From assembly GCA_002407725.1 (NCBI GenBank), contig DHOD01000122.1, positions 8,260-17,381 of the forward strand: a stretch of 9,122 nucleotides of DNA, in the 5' to 3' direction. A model generated the notes under the pieces. That model ran no database searches. It was not told the DNA's origin and worked only from the letters and a program-made list of their open reading frames with translations. Source of the DNA: Christensenella sp. UBA5399 (GTDB lineage: Bacteria; Bacillota; Clostridia; Christensenellales; Christensenellaceae). Within the stretch, counting starts at the first letter, position 1. Every line of letters begins with the position of its first letter. The translations under genes and the position numbers were made by a program. Shown here in pieces: positions 1 through 7,581 of the stretch.

Positions 1-1
1 G

Positions 2-2428
2 GAAAGCCTGCTGGAACTGCGTGTCGCCATCAAAAACAGGGAGGGAGCCATCATCGATATGTCGGGCATTTCGCGCAGCGGTATTGCGGCGACGTGCGAG
101 GTGGATTTTGGGCTGCGCGCCGCGGCGGGCTTTGCCGGACGGATGGAGCAGTTGGCGCAGGCGTTAAAAGACCGCGTGGACAGCGGATATGCGGTGTACA
201 TGTTTGCGGGGGCAAAAGCCGATCAGCTCAGCGCCGAGTTGGAGGGGCGCGGGATCATTGCCCCGGTGTTGGGTGAGGTGCCGGACGGTGCCAAGCTGGC
301 GATCAGCAGGGAGCATCTTTCGTACGGGTTCGAGATGGGGGCGCCCCGTGCGGTTGTGCTGGGGGCAAACGATATCTTTGGAAGGGTCAAGAAAAAGATT
401 GGGAAGCGCCGCAAGACCAGCCAGGCGGAAGACATCTTCAGCGACCTGAAGCCGGGCGATTATGTGGTGCACGAGGTACACGGCAAAGGGCGCTATATCG
501 GCCTGAAGACAATGGAGGCCGGCGGCAACATCACGGAATACATGGAGCTGGAATACCGCGGCGGCGATAAGCTGTATATCCCTACGGCGCAGATCGACCG
601 GGTAGAGAAGTACATTGGCAGCGAAGAATCGGATGTACAGCTCTCGCGCCTGGGGGGAAAGGAATGGGAGAACGCAAAAGCGCGTGTGCGCGAATCGGCG
701 CTTAAGCTGGCGTTTGACCTTGTGGAGCTGTATTCGGCGCGGTTTGACAGCAAGGGGCACGCGTTTGCGCCAGACACCGTATGGCAGCGGCAGTTTGAGG
801 AGAATTTTGAATATGAGGAGACCGAAGGCCAGCTGCAAAGCGTAGAGGAAATCAAAAAAGATATGGAAGCGCCGCGTGCGATGGACAGGCTGCTGCTGGG
901 CGACGTGGGCTACGGAAAAACGGAAGTGGCGATGCGGGCTGCCATGAAAGCTGTGATGGACGGGAAGCAGGTGGCGGTGCTGGTGCCTACAACCTTGCTG
1001 GCGCGGCAACACCTGCAAACATTCAGGGAGCGGTTTACGGGGTTCCCGGTCAACATAGAAGGGTTGACGCGATTCTCGAAAGCCAAGCATAAAAGCATCA
1101 TTGAGGATGTGCGGCGCGGCAAGGTGGATATCATCATCGGCACGCACAGGCTGCTTTCGGGCGATGTGGAATACAACGACCTGGGCCTGCTGATTGTGGA
1201 CGAGGAACAGCGGTTTGGCGTCAATCATAAGGAAAAGATCAAGGTCATCAAAAAATCTGTGGATGTGCTGACGCTTTCGGCGACGCCTATACCGCGTACG
1301 CTGGAAATGTCGCTGACCGGCATACGTGACATGAGTACGATCGATACGCCGCCCGCAATGCGCGTGCAGCCGTACAGTTATGTGATGCGGTATTCCGACG
1401 GGTTGCTGCGGGACGCTATCATGCGGGAGATACAGCGGGGCGGTCAGGTATACTTTGTGTGCAGGCAGATCCGTGATATGGACAAGCTGATGAGCGACGT
1501 GGCCAAGAATGTGCCGGGCGCGCGGGTAGCCGCGGCGCACGGGCAGATGGGCGAAGCGGAGATGGAGCGTGTGGTCAGCGGGTTTATCGACGGCCAGTAC
1601 GACGTGCTGGTGTGCACGACGATCATTGAAAGCGGCATAGACATACCGGCGGTCAACACGATTGTTGTTTATGAAGCGGATAAGTTCGGGCTGTCTCAGC
1701 TGTATCAGCTGAAAGGACGCGTAGGCAGGGCGGATCAGTCGTCGTATGCATATTTTACGTACATGGGCGAAGGTATTGTCAATGAGACGGCGGCGAAGCG
1801 CCTGGAGGCGATCCGTGAATTCACGCAGTTGGGGAGCGGGTTTAAGATTGCGATGCGCGACCTGCAGATTCGCGGGGCGGGCAACCTGATGGGCGCGGAG
1901 CAAAGCGGGCACATGGCGACCGTAGGGTATTCGATGTATGTCAAGCTGATGAACGAGGCGGTCAAAATTGCGCGTGGAAAGGCAGTGAAGCCTGAGATTG
2001 AGACGGCTGTGGAGCTGAATGTTCCCGCGTTCATCCCCAACACATATATCGCCAACCAGACGGATAAAATGGATATATACCGTCTGATTTCACGCATAAA
2101 AGGCCTTGCGGACGCAAAGGCGGCCTCGGCGGAGATTGCGGATCGCTACGGCAAGCTGCCCCGGGAGGTGAACAACCTGGTGCTGGCGGCGGTCATCAAG
2201 CACTATGCTTCGGCGGCGGGCATCGCAAGCGTCATCAAAAAGCCGGGACGTGTCGAATTGAAATATTCGGAGAAGGCCCAGCCCAATGTAAATAAAGTAT
2301 TAAAAATGGCGGAACGGTTTTCCGATCGTGTTATACTCAAAAACAAGACGCCTATGGAAATCGTGTACCAGCTGGACTCCGATATGCCCACGAAGGGTTT
2401 CTTGGAGTTTGTGGCGGGACTCAAATGA
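2..2428 (+). CDS. mfd: Transcription-repair coupling factor Mfd (5'-truncated by window edge)
   Basis: Mfd is an ATP-driven dsDNA translocase that displaces RNA polymerase stalled at lesions and recruits UvrA. The frame is open from base 2 and no start is visible; the ATG at 59 (residue 20 here) is internal. The 808 residues present are the C-terminal part of a protein usually about 1,150 long, so most of the UvrB-like N-terminus lies outside the window. In order: the end of the N-terminal module; the CarD-like RNA polymerase interaction domain (about 144-235); helicase domain 1 with Walker [10 protein letters not shown] (300-308), DEEQ box (400-403) and SATPIPRT (from 426); helicase domain 2 with QLKGRVGR (569-576); the translocation (TRG-type) region RGAGNLMG (from 624); and the C-terminal regulatory domain (about 700-808). 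All motor motifs look intact. No terminator separates it from the next gene, so read-through is possible. Identification is secure. Confidence 0.97.
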   Translation, partial: ESLLELRVAIKNREGAIIDMSGISRSGIAATCEVDFGLRAAAGFAGRMEQLAQALKDRVDSGYAVYMFAGAKADQLSAELEGRGIIAPVLGEVPDGAKLAISREHLSYGFEMGAPRAVVLGANDIFGRVKKKIGKRRKTSQAEDIFSDLKPGDYVVHEVHGKGRYIGLKTMEAGGNITEYMELEYRGGDKLYIPTAQIDRVEKYIGSEESDVQLSRLGGKEWENAKARVRESALKLAFDLVELYSARFDSKGHAFAPDTVWQRQFEENFEYEETEGQLQSVEEIKKDMEAPRAMDRLLLGDVGYGKTEVAMRAAMKAVMDGKQVAVLVPTTLLARQHLQTFRERFTGFPVNIEGLTRFSKAKHKSIIEDVRRGKVDIIIGTHRLLSGDVEYNDLGLLIVDEEQRFGVNHKEKIKVIKKSVDVLTLSATPIPRTLEMSLTGIRDMSTIDTPPAMRVQPYSYVMRYSDGLLRDAIMREIQRGGQVYFVCRQIRDMDKLMSDVAKNVPGARVAAAHGQMGEAEMERVVSGFIDGQYDVLVCTTIIESGIDIPAVNTIVVYEADKFGLSQLYQLKGRVGRADQSSYAYFTYMGEGIVNETAAKRLEAIREFTQLGSGFKIAMRDLQIRGAGNLMGAEQSGHMATVGYSMYVKLMNEAVKIARGKAVKPEIETAVELNVPAFIPNTYIANQTDKMDIYRLISRIKGLADAKAASAEIADRYGKLPREVNNLVLAAVIKHYASAAGIASVIKKPGRVELKYSEKAQPNVNKVLKMAERFSDRVILKNKTPMEIVYQLDSDMPTKGFLEFVAGLK

Positions 2429-2432
2429 TTTG

Positions 2433-2446
2433 TTTACAATTGTAAA
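2433..2446. promoter_or_regulatory. 14-bp perfect palindrome over the -35, candidate operator
   Basis: TTTACAATTGTAAA is self-complementary and covers the -35 hexamer and the start of the spacer. Its core TACAATTGTA fits the TACAnnTGTA pattern known for the CopY/BlaI/MecI repressor family. A protein bound here would block sigma contact. No such repressor gene is in the window. A chance palindrome in an A+T-rich gap remains possible. Confidence 0.35.
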
Positions 2447-2461
2447 TGAAATCTGTATAAT
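2433..2461 (+). promoter_or_regulatory. Sigma-A-type promoter of the lipoprotein gene
   Basis: TTTACA (2433-2438) is followed after exactly 17 bp by a perfect TATAAT (2456-2461), which predicts a start near 2468 and a leader of about 30 nt. A second TATAAT at 2472-2477 has no matching -35. The promoter starts 5 bp after the mfd stop codon. The -35 hexamer is one half of a perfect palindrome listed separately. Confidence 0.8.
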
Positions 2462-2498
2462 AAAAAGGCTGTATAATTTTGAAAGGAAATGCCGGTTG

Positions 2499-3704
2499 AT
2501 GAAAACAGGGAAAAAATGGTTGGCGGTTGCGGTTGCCGTGTGTATGGCGGCAGTTGTTTTTGGCGGATGCTCAATGGTATCCGTAAACGAGGGAAGGGAT
2601 AAAACGCAGGTCGTTGCAGTTGTAAACGGCGTGGAAATATATAAGAATTCCTATAACCAGCAGAAGGACTCGATACTCAGCCAGTATGGCATGACAGATG
2701 CGGATGTGGAGGCATCCGACGATCCGGAGCTTTACAAGCAAAGCATCATTGATGCGCTGGTGGAGCAAGAGTTGGCTTACCAGTATGCCGAGGAGCAGGG
2801 GATGGTCGATCTGTCAGAGGAGCACATAGAAGAGCTGACAACGGAAGAAAATAAAATGCTCAGGACTTTTTATGACGCGTACCTGGAGCAGGGGAAGACG
2901 GACGGGGTCGAGGATTCCGAAGCGTTTGCGCTGGAAAAATATAGCGAATACCTGAAAGCGGCGGGATATACGGATGTGGAAACGGCCGTGATGCTGACAA
3001 TACGCAACCAGGCGATCAACGACGTATACGCGCAGGTGACCGAAGATGTGGATTATACGGAAGGGGACGCCCGGGAATATTACGATATGCAGGTGGATAT
3101 GCAGGAGAGCTTCGTGATGGAGGATCCCTCTAATTACGAGATGTACAGCGCGTTTGGCACGGCGTATGTGAACCCGGCCGGCTCGCGCTACGTAAAGAAC
3201 CTGTTGATTTCCATACCGGACGAGGCGCAAACGGAAATTTCGTCGCTCAGGAGCGCCGGGCAGGACGAGGAAGCGGATGCGATGCTGGAAGCAGAATTGG
3301 CAAAGATTTTGCCGGATGCCGAGGCGGCGTTGGAACGGGCCGAAGCGGGAGAGGACTTTGCGGCGCTGATAGAAGAGCTGGGCAGCGACAACGGCATGAC
3401 TGTCGACCCCGGCATGACATGGGGCTACCTGGTGATCGACGGCGGCACGGATTATGTCGAGAGCTTCCAGGAGGCGTCGATGGCGCTGGAGAAGGAAGGC
3501 GATATATCCGGTCTGGTGCCTTCGGATTACGGGTATCACATCATTCAGTATTTCAAGGACGGTGCGGGCCCAATACCTTTTGAGATGGTGAAGGACGATA
3601 TTATCTCAACACAGGGCGGCAACGAGGAGGCTACGGCGTATACCGATTTTATAAGCGGCCTGAAGGAAGATGCGGAAATAAAAACTTACGTAAATAGAGT
3701 TTAA
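2499..3704 (+). CDS. PrsA/SurA-like foldase lipoprotein with degenerate parvulin domain
   Basis: Likely an extracytoplasmic folding factor anchored to the outer face of the membrane. The 401-residue product has a basic N-terminus (MKTGKKW), a hydrophobic stretch (8-20) and a lipobox VFGGC, with C24 the predicted lipidated residue. A SurA_N-like chaperone region follows: VVAVVNGVEIYKNSY (38-52), then acidic helices to about 200. A PpiC/parvulin-like domain spans about 228-352. Its C-terminal strand GYHIIQYF (345-352) keeps the family histidine (H347), but the first strand reads YVKNLLIS (231-238), with Asn234 where active parvulins usually have His, so isomerase activity is doubtful. The protein is very acidic. 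ATG 2499 is chosen because it begins the signal peptide; GAAAGG (2481-2486) lies 12 nt upstream, and an in-frame TTG at 2496 is a weaker alternative. It has its own promoter and terminator. The family call is firm; the substrate is unknown. Confidence 0.88.
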   Translation: MKTGKKWLAVAVAVCMAAVVFGGCSMVSVNEGRDKTQVVAVVNGVEIYKNSYNQQKDSILSQYGMTDADVEASDDPELYKQSIIDALVEQELAYQYAEEQGMVDLSEEHIEELTTEENKMLRTFYDAYLEQGKTDGVEDSEAFALEKYSEYLKAAGYTDVETAVMLTIRNQAINDVYAQVTEDVDYTEGDAREYYDMQVDMQESFVMEDPSNYEMYSAFGTAYVNPAGSRYVKNLLISIPDEAQTEISSLRSAGQDEEADAMLEAELAKILPDAEAALERAEAGEDFAALIEELGSDNGMTVDPGMTWGYLVIDGGTDYVESFQEASMALEKEGDISGLVPSDYGYHIIQYFKDGAGPIPFEMVKDDIISTQGGNEEATAYTDFISGLKEDAEIKTYVNRV

Positions 3705-3720
3705 AAAAGACATATTGCAG

Positions 3721-3749
3721 AGGAGCCGCCGTGGGTGGCTCCTTTTTTT
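3721..3749 (+). terminator. Rho-independent terminator after the lipoprotein gene
   Basis: GGAGCCGCC (3722-3730) pairs with GGTGGCTCC (3734-3742), with one G-U pair and a 3-nt loop, plus an outer A-T pair. Seven T residues follow (3743-3749). It lies 17 nt after the stop codon and should separate the lipoprotein transcript from the flippase unit. Confidence 0.92.
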
Positions 3750-3787
3750 GTGCATGGGGATGTGGTGGCCGTGGGCGCTTCTGCACC

Positions 3788-3815
3788 TTGCATTTGTGGA
3801 CAGGAATAGTATAAT
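3788..3815 (+). promoter_or_regulatory. Promoter upstream of the flippase-mazG operon
   Basis: TTGCAT (3788-3793) and TATAAT (3810-3815) are separated by 16 bp, predicting a start near 3822. That gives the flippase gene an unusually long leader of about 160 nt, which holds the hairpin array at 3835-3898. The -10 is perfect; the -35 matches four of six positions. No better promoter was found closer to the gene. Confidence 0.6.
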
Positions 3816-3834
3816 AATCGTTGAGTTTATATTG

Positions 3835-3898
3835 CGCGCCTTGTGGCGCGGGCGGCAAATGCCGCTGAAATGCGGTGCAATACGGTTCGATTGCGCCG
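3835..3898 (+). ncRNA. Array of three hairpins in the flippase leader
   Basis: Three stem-loops follow one another. Hairpin 1: CGCGCC (3835-3840)/GGCGCG (3845-3850), loop TTGT. Hairpin 2: GCGGC (3852-3856)/GCCGC (3861-3865), loop AAAT. Hairpin 3: nine pairs, CGGTGCAAT (3873-3881)/ATTGCGCCG (3890-3898), one G-U, 8-nt loop. GCCGC can instead pair with GCGG (3872-3875), which would break hairpins 2 and 3, so two folds compete. There is no T-tract, so this is not a simple terminator. It matches no riboswitch class I recognise. An RNA role is inferred from position and pairing only. The stretch from 3899 to the ribosome site shows nothing else firm. Confidence 0.4.
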
Positions 3899-3983
3899 GA
3901 GCATACAGTATACATGATTGGGTATATATGAAATCAATTTGCTGTAATTGTGCATTAGTATGATTTGATGATAGGGGTAAAAG

Positions 3984-5603
3984 ATGACGCAAACACAGAA
4001 GAGCTTTGTAAAAGGCGCGGCCATACTGGCGGTGGCCGGCATCATAGTCAAAATAATCGGGGCGTGTTACCGCATCCCGCTTGCGCGCCTGATAGGCGAC
4101 CTGGGGATGGGGTACTACCAACAGGCGTATCCAATTTACGCGACAATGGTGGTGATATCAACGGCGGGGCTTCCCACGGCGATATCCAAGCTGGTATCGG
4201 AGAAGGTTGCGAAAAACGATTTTGCGGGGGCGCATAACACATTTGTGGTGGCGTGGCGCGTGCTGCTGATATTGGGCATTGTGATGTCGGTCGCAATGGC
4301 GCTGCTGGCCCAGCCGATCAGCATGTTGCAAAAATCGGCTCCGGCGGTCTATTCGCTGTTGGCGCTTTCGCCGGCATTGTTCTTTGTTTCCATGATCTCG
4401 GCATACAGGGGATACTTCCAGGGGCTGCAGTACATGGTGCCGACCGCGGTATCGCAAATGGTGGAACAGGCGGGAAAGCTGGCTTTCGGCCTGGTGCTCG
4501 CCTATTTGATCTATGCGGAGACGGGGCGGCCCGAGCTGGGCGCGATGGGCGCGCTGTTGGGCGTGACAATCTCCGAGGTGATTGCGCTTTTCTATATGAT
4601 GGCGATGTACAGGCGGCGTAAAAACGAGATATTGGCAAAAATTGAAGACGGCCCCGGCGGGATGGCATCATCGCAGGTCAAAGCCATGCTGATCCAGATT
4701 GTCGCAATTGCGGTGCCAGTGACGCTGGGCGCGTTGATCAGCCCAATCACGCAGGCGATCGATACGGTTGTTGTTTCGCGGACATTGCAGGGGATCGGGT
4801 ATACGGCAGAGGCGGCGACCTCTACGTTTGGCATATTGAACGGGTACGTGAACCCGCTGATCAACCTGCCGGCCGTGCTTTCGCTGGCACTGGCCATGAG
4901 CCTTGTGCCGACAATCTCCCAGTCGCGGGCGGAAAATGACAATGCTGCTGTGGGGATGAAATCTTCATTCGGGTTCAAACTGGCATTGCTTGTGGGGCTC
5001 CCGTGCGCATTGGCATTCTTCCTGCTGGCCGAGCCGATTTTGAATTTTCTTTACGACCTGTCCGGCGCCAAGCTGGAGATGGCGGTGGGCCTGTTCCAGT
5101 TGCTGTCTATAGGCGTGCTGTTTTTGACGGTGATACAGACGATGACGGGCGTGCTGCAAGGGCTGGGCAAGCCGTTTTTACCGGTCATCAGCCTGGGCGT
5201 GGGCGCGGTGGCCAAAGTGGTTGCAAGCATTATACTGATCAGCAACCCGGCAATCAATGTTTACGGCGCGGCAATCGGTACGCTGATCTGCTATGCGATT
5301 GCGGCTGTGATGGATGTTGTGTTTGTGGTGCGTCGCGCAAAAATACGCATATCCCCGTTGAACCATGTCATAAAACCGGTGCTGGCCACCGTGGCGATGG
5401 GCGCGGTGATCTACTTTGTGTACAGGGCGCTGGGAAGCCATTCCAACTCGCTGGGCGTGTTGGCGGCGCTGCTGCTTGGTTTCGTTGTTTACTTCCTGGC
5501 GCTGGTGCTGATCAAGGGGCTGACAAGGGACGAACTGGAGATGGTGCCGGGCGGCGGAAAGCTGGAGCGCGTGATGGTGAAGCTTAGGATATGGAAGAAC
5601 TGA
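3984..5603 (+). CDS. yabM: MOP-superfamily lipid-linked glycan flippase (YabM/SpoVB/MurJ-like)
   Basis: A 539-residue polytopic membrane protein of the MOP exporter superfamily, the group that flips lipid-linked cell-wall or polysaccharide precursors. The family's N-terminal pattern is present: FVKGAAILAVAGIIVKIIG (8-26), then RIPLARLIGDLGMGYYQQAYP (from 30), AGLPTAISKLVSE (61-73), and RGYFQG (142-147) followed by PTAVSQMVEQ (153-162). Many hydrophobic segments extend to about 510, consistent with the usual 14 helices, then a short basic tail. The start is supported by AGGGG (3973-3977) 6 nt upstream. The stop and the next ATG are one base apart (TGATATG), implying translational coupling with mazG. 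Position between mfd and mazG matches Bacillus yabM, hence the symbol; SpoVB and MurJ paralogues cannot be excluded by sequence alone. The substrate (lipid II or another polyprenyl glycan) is not determined. Confidence 0.9.
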   Translation: MTQTQKSFVKGAAILAVAGIIVKIIGACYRIPLARLIGDLGMGYYQQAYPIYATMVVISTAGLPTAISKLVSEKVAKNDFAGAHNTFVVAWRVLLILGIVMSVAMALLAQPISMLQKSAPAVYSLLALSPALFFVSMISAYRGYFQGLQYMVPTAVSQMVEQAGKLAFGLVLAYLIYAETGRPELGAMGALLGVTISEVIALFYMMAMYRRRKNEILAKIEDGPGGMASSQVKAMLIQIVAIAVPVTLGALISPITQAIDTVVVSRTLQGIGYTAEAATSTFGILNGYVNPLINLPAVLSLALAMSLVPTISQSRAENDNAAVGMKSSFGFKLALLVGLPCALAFFLLAEPILNFLYDLSGAKLEMAVGLFQLLSIGVLFLTVIQTMTGVLQGLGKPFLPVISLGVGAVAKVVASIILISNPAINVYGAAIGTLICYAIAAVMDVVFVVRRAKIRISPLNHVIKPVLATVAMGAVIYFVYRALGSHSNSLGVLAALLLGFVVYFLALVLIKGLTRDELEMVPGGGKLERVMVKLRIWKN

Positions 5604-5604
5604 T

Positions 5605-7017
5605 ATGATTAAAATAGTAGGACTGGAAAGCGAATATGAGATGATGCCGCTTAAAGCGGTATGTGCGATAGAAGCGGCGGGCGTCGTGGTGCTGCAGAGC
5701 GGAAAGGCGGGCGCGGCGGCGGACATTATGCGGCGAGCGGCAAAGGCGGTTACACTGGACGAGCTGTATGAGACGGCGGCCGACTTTGACAGCCTGTATG
5801 CGCAGGGTGCTGATTTGATCACAGGGCTGGCTGCCGGTGCGGATGTTGTGTTTTGTGCGACAGGCAACGTGTATGCCAACGGATTTGTACGCGCGCTGCA
5901 ACGGCGGGGCGAAGTGGAGATTCTGTCGGGAAGCAATGCCGCGGCAGGGGCGATTTTCCTGGCGGGGGATTTTTTGGACGGACAGGTGGATTACCGTGTG
6001 ATTGACGCGCGGGATGTTGCGGACGCCGTTATCGATACGTCGGTGGCGCTGGTTGTCACCAACATAGACAGCGTATTTACCGCATACGCGGTGAAGACGG
6101 CGCTGGCGGAATACTACGGCCCCGATACGCAGGCGGTTGTGACCTGCGGCGGCACGGCCAGGCAGGCGAAGCTGTATGATATAGACCGCCAAAAAGAATT
6201 CTCCGACGGCGTCAGCATGGTGCTGGCCCCGGTGAAGCTGAAGCAAAAGGCCCGCTTTGGGTTCTACGACCTTGTGAAGGTCATGCAGGTGCTGCGGGGC
6301 GAAGACGGATGCCCGTGGGACAGGGAACAAACGCATAAAACGCTGCGGCAATACCTGCTGGAGGAAGCATACGAGGCAGTGGATACGATTGATATGGATG
6401 ATATGGACGCCCTGTACGACGAGTTGGGCGACGTGCTGCTGCAGATTGTGTTTCATGCGGAGATTGCCCGCCAATGCGGCGAGTTTGACGACAAGGATGT
6501 GACAACGGCGATCTGCCGGAAAATGATCGGCCGCCACCCGCATATTTTTGCGGATGTGGAAGTGGATTCCGCCGACGAGGTTGTTGTCAACTGGGAAGCG
6601 ATCAAGCGCAAAGAAAAGGGCAACACGACATATACAAGTGTGCTGAAAGATGTGCCAAAAGCGATGGGCGCGATGATGCGCGCATACAAGATCCAAAAAA
6701 AAGCGAGCGTGGTGGGTTTCGACTGGGACGACGCGGAGCAGGCCTTTGGCAAGGTGCGTGAAGAGGCGGACGAATTTTACCGCGAATTGACCGGGGGGGA
6801 CGAGGACAGTATGGAGGCGGAAGCGGGCGATTTACTGTTTGCCGTGATCAACGTACTGCGGAAAAAGAAAATCAACCCGGAAGTGGCGCTGACACGGACT
6901 TGTGAGAAGTTTATCAGGCGCTTTGCATATATTGAAGAGAAATCTGGAAAAGATATACAGGAAATGACACTTGAGGAAATGGATGTGTTTTGGGAAGAAT
7001 CTAAAACATTGGAGTAA
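5605..7017 (+). CDS. mazG: YabN-type MazG NTP pyrophosphatase with degenerate methylase-like N-terminus
   Basis: A 470-residue protein. The C-terminal half holds two MazG domains, which hydrolyse (d)NTPs to NMP and PPi and clean the nucleotide pool. The first (about 222-340) has GCPWDREQTH (235-244), EEAYE (253-257), DELGD (272-276) and RHPHIF (310-315), including the EExxE and ExxD metal ligands. The second (about 378-445) has REEADE (385-390), EAGD (406-409) and KFIRRF (435-440). Residues 1-210 align in layout with the tetrapyrrole-methylase-like domain of YabN (IVGL at 4-7, LDELYE at 51-56, VTCGG at 179-183). However, the glycine-rich SAM signature (GLGxGD in homologues) reads GLESEY (6-11), and the PGHP motif reads TGNV (86-89). 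SAM binding is therefore unlikely. GGAAG (5593-5597) lies 7 nt before the ATG, inside the previous gene. No clear terminator follows. The MazG call is secure; the role of the N-terminus is unknown. Confidence 0.95.
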   Translation: MIKIVGLESEYEMMPLKAVCAIEAAGVVVLQSGKAGAAADIMRRAAKAVTLDELYETAADFDSLYAQGADLITGLAAGADVVFCATGNVYANGFVRALQRRGEVEILSGSNAAAGAIFLAGDFLDGQVDYRVIDARDVADAVIDTSVALVVTNIDSVFTAYAVKTALAEYYGPDTQAVVTCGGTARQAKLYDIDRQKEFSDGVSMVLAPVKLKQKARFGFYDLVKVMQVLRGEDGCPWDREQTHKTLRQYLLEEAYEAVDTIDMDDMDALYDELGDVLLQIVFHAEIARQCGEFDDKDVTTAICRKMIGRHPHIFADVEVDSADEVVVNWEAIKRKEKGNTTYTSVLKDVPKAMGAMMRAYKIQKKASVVGFDWDDAEQAFGKVREEADEFYRELTGGDEDSMEAEAGDLLFAVINVLRKKKINPEVALTRTCEKFIRRFAYIEEKSGKDIQEMTLEEMDVFWEESKTLE

Positions 7018-7064
7018 AAAACAGAGAAACAGACCTTTTTATGAAAAAAATAGCCTAAAAACAG

Positions 7065-7093
7065 TTGCTTTATCAAAAAAAGTATATTATAAT
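7065..7093 (+). promoter_or_regulatory. Sigma-A-type promoter of the HU gene
   Basis: TTGCTT (7065-7070), a 17-bp A-rich spacer and a perfect TATAAT (7088-7093) predict a start near 7100 and a leader of about 69 nt. It lies just after mazG. No GC-rich terminator separates the two, so HU may also receive read-through from the flippase-mazG operon. Confidence 0.82.
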
Positions 7094-7105
7094 CGTCACT
7101 GTACA

Positions 7106-7153
7106 TAAAGCGCATGCGCCTTTACGTGTGCAATCATAATATATCTATATTAT
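7106..7153 (+). promoter_or_regulatory. Two dyads in the HU leader next to the ribosome site
   Basis: Dyad 1: TAAAG (7106-7110) and CTTTA (7120-7124) flank and overlap the perfect palindrome GCGCATGCGC (7110-7119), just after the predicted start of transcription. Dyad 2: ATAATATA (7136-7143) and TATATTAT (7146-7153) are perfect inverted repeats around TC and end at the base before the Shine-Dalgarno sequence. They could be operators or leader hairpins affecting translation; the sequence alone does not decide. Confidence 0.4.
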
Positions 7154-7160
7154 AAGGAGG
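7154..7160 (+). promoter_or_regulatory. Strong Shine-Dalgarno that sets the TTG start of HU
   Basis: AAGGAGG is close to full complementarity with the 16S 3' end and lies 8 nt before TTG at 7169. No ATG or GTG in the HU frame is nearby, so this site decides the TTG start. Confidence 0.92.
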
Positions 7161-7168
7161 AAAAGGTT

Positions 7169-7441
7169 TTGAATAAAACTGAACTCGTAGCTGCGATAGC
7201 AGCAAAAGCTGGGATTTCCAAGAAAGACGCCGATGCAGCGTTAGGTGCATTTGCAGACAGTGTTATTGGCGAGCTGAAAAAGGGCGGCAAGGTACAGATC
7301 GTAGGATTTGGTACATTTGAGGCCAGGAAACGCGCTGCAAGGACTGGCATCAACCCCCAGACAAAGCAGCAGATAAAGATTGCAGCTTCTACAGTTCCGG
7401 CTTTCAAGGCTGGCAAAGCGTTCAAGGATGCTGTAAAATAA
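7169..7441 (+). CDS. hup: HU family nucleoid DNA-binding protein
   Basis: HU is a small dimeric protein that bends and compacts DNA in the nucleoid. The 90-residue product has the exact family length. N-terminal helices: [20 protein letters not shown] (2-21). The HU/IHF signature [20 protein letters not shown] lies at about 46-65, including the intercalating proline in the arm, and the C-terminal helix is [12 protein letters not shown]. Initiation is at TTG, supported by AAGGAGG at 8-nt spacing and by alignment to the normal HU N-terminus (MNKTELV). It has its own promoter and terminator and sits between mazG and rqcP, so it is probably made at high level independently of its neighbours. IHF is unlikely given the Gram-positive context. 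Confidence 0.97.
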   Translation: MNKTELVAAIAAKAGISKKDADAALGAFADSVIGELKKGGKVQIVGFGTFEARKRAARTGINPQTKQQIKIAASTVPAFKAGKAFKDAVK

Positions 7442-7456
7442 TTAGGGCGATTGATC

Positions 7457-7494
7457 AGAGGGCAGATGGTTGTATATCTGCTCTCTTTTATTTT
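7457..7494 (+). terminator. Rho-independent terminator after HU
   Basis: AGAGGGCAGAT (7457-7467) pairs with ATCTGCTCTCT (7476-7486) in an 11-bp stem with one G-U pair and an 8-nt loop. TTTTATTTT follows, overlapping the last stem base. It starts 16 nt after the HU stop and insulates HU from rqcP. Confidence 0.92.
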
Positions 7495-7551
7495 GCGGAA
7501 AACCCGGCGTGGGAATGAGTATTAACAAAATGTAAAAGCCACATGTCAAAC

Positions 7552-7580
7552 TTGAACAATATGCTTCTTTTGGGTATAAT
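7552..7580 (+). promoter_or_regulatory. Strong promoter abutting the cloverleaf element
   Basis: TTGAAC (7552-7557), a 17-bp spacer and TATAAT (7575-7580) form one of the best promoter matches in the window, with a predicted start near 7587. The -10 sits in a small dyad, GGTAT-A-ATACC (7573-7583). The start would fall inside the left arm of the outer stem of the element at 7582-7667, so transcription and folding of this arm are linked. It could drive a short RNA or a leader of about 170 nt for rqcP. Confidence 0.7.
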
Positions 7581-7581
7581 A

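Noticed and set aside
164..1912. 582-codon open frame on the minus strand inside mfd
   Set aside because: It lies wholly antisense to a conserved, motif-rich mfd frame, has a His/Arg/Gln-rich composition typical of antisense shadows in G+C-rich genes, and shows no recognisable domain.
3884..3892. tRNA T-loop-like GGTTCGATT
   Set aside because: The flanks do not form a 5-bp T-stem with a 7-nt loop and no acceptor, D or anticodon arms can be assembled; the bases are better explained by hairpin 3.
3715..3963. 82-codon plus-strand open frame in the gap before the flippase
   Set aside because: It would span the terminator, the promoter and the hairpin array, has no suitable ribosome site and resembles no family.
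7018..7060. Possible terminator after mazG
   Set aside because: Only A/T-rich runs that could pair weakly (CTTTTTAT with ATGAAAAAAATAG); there is no GC-rich stem, so it is not called.
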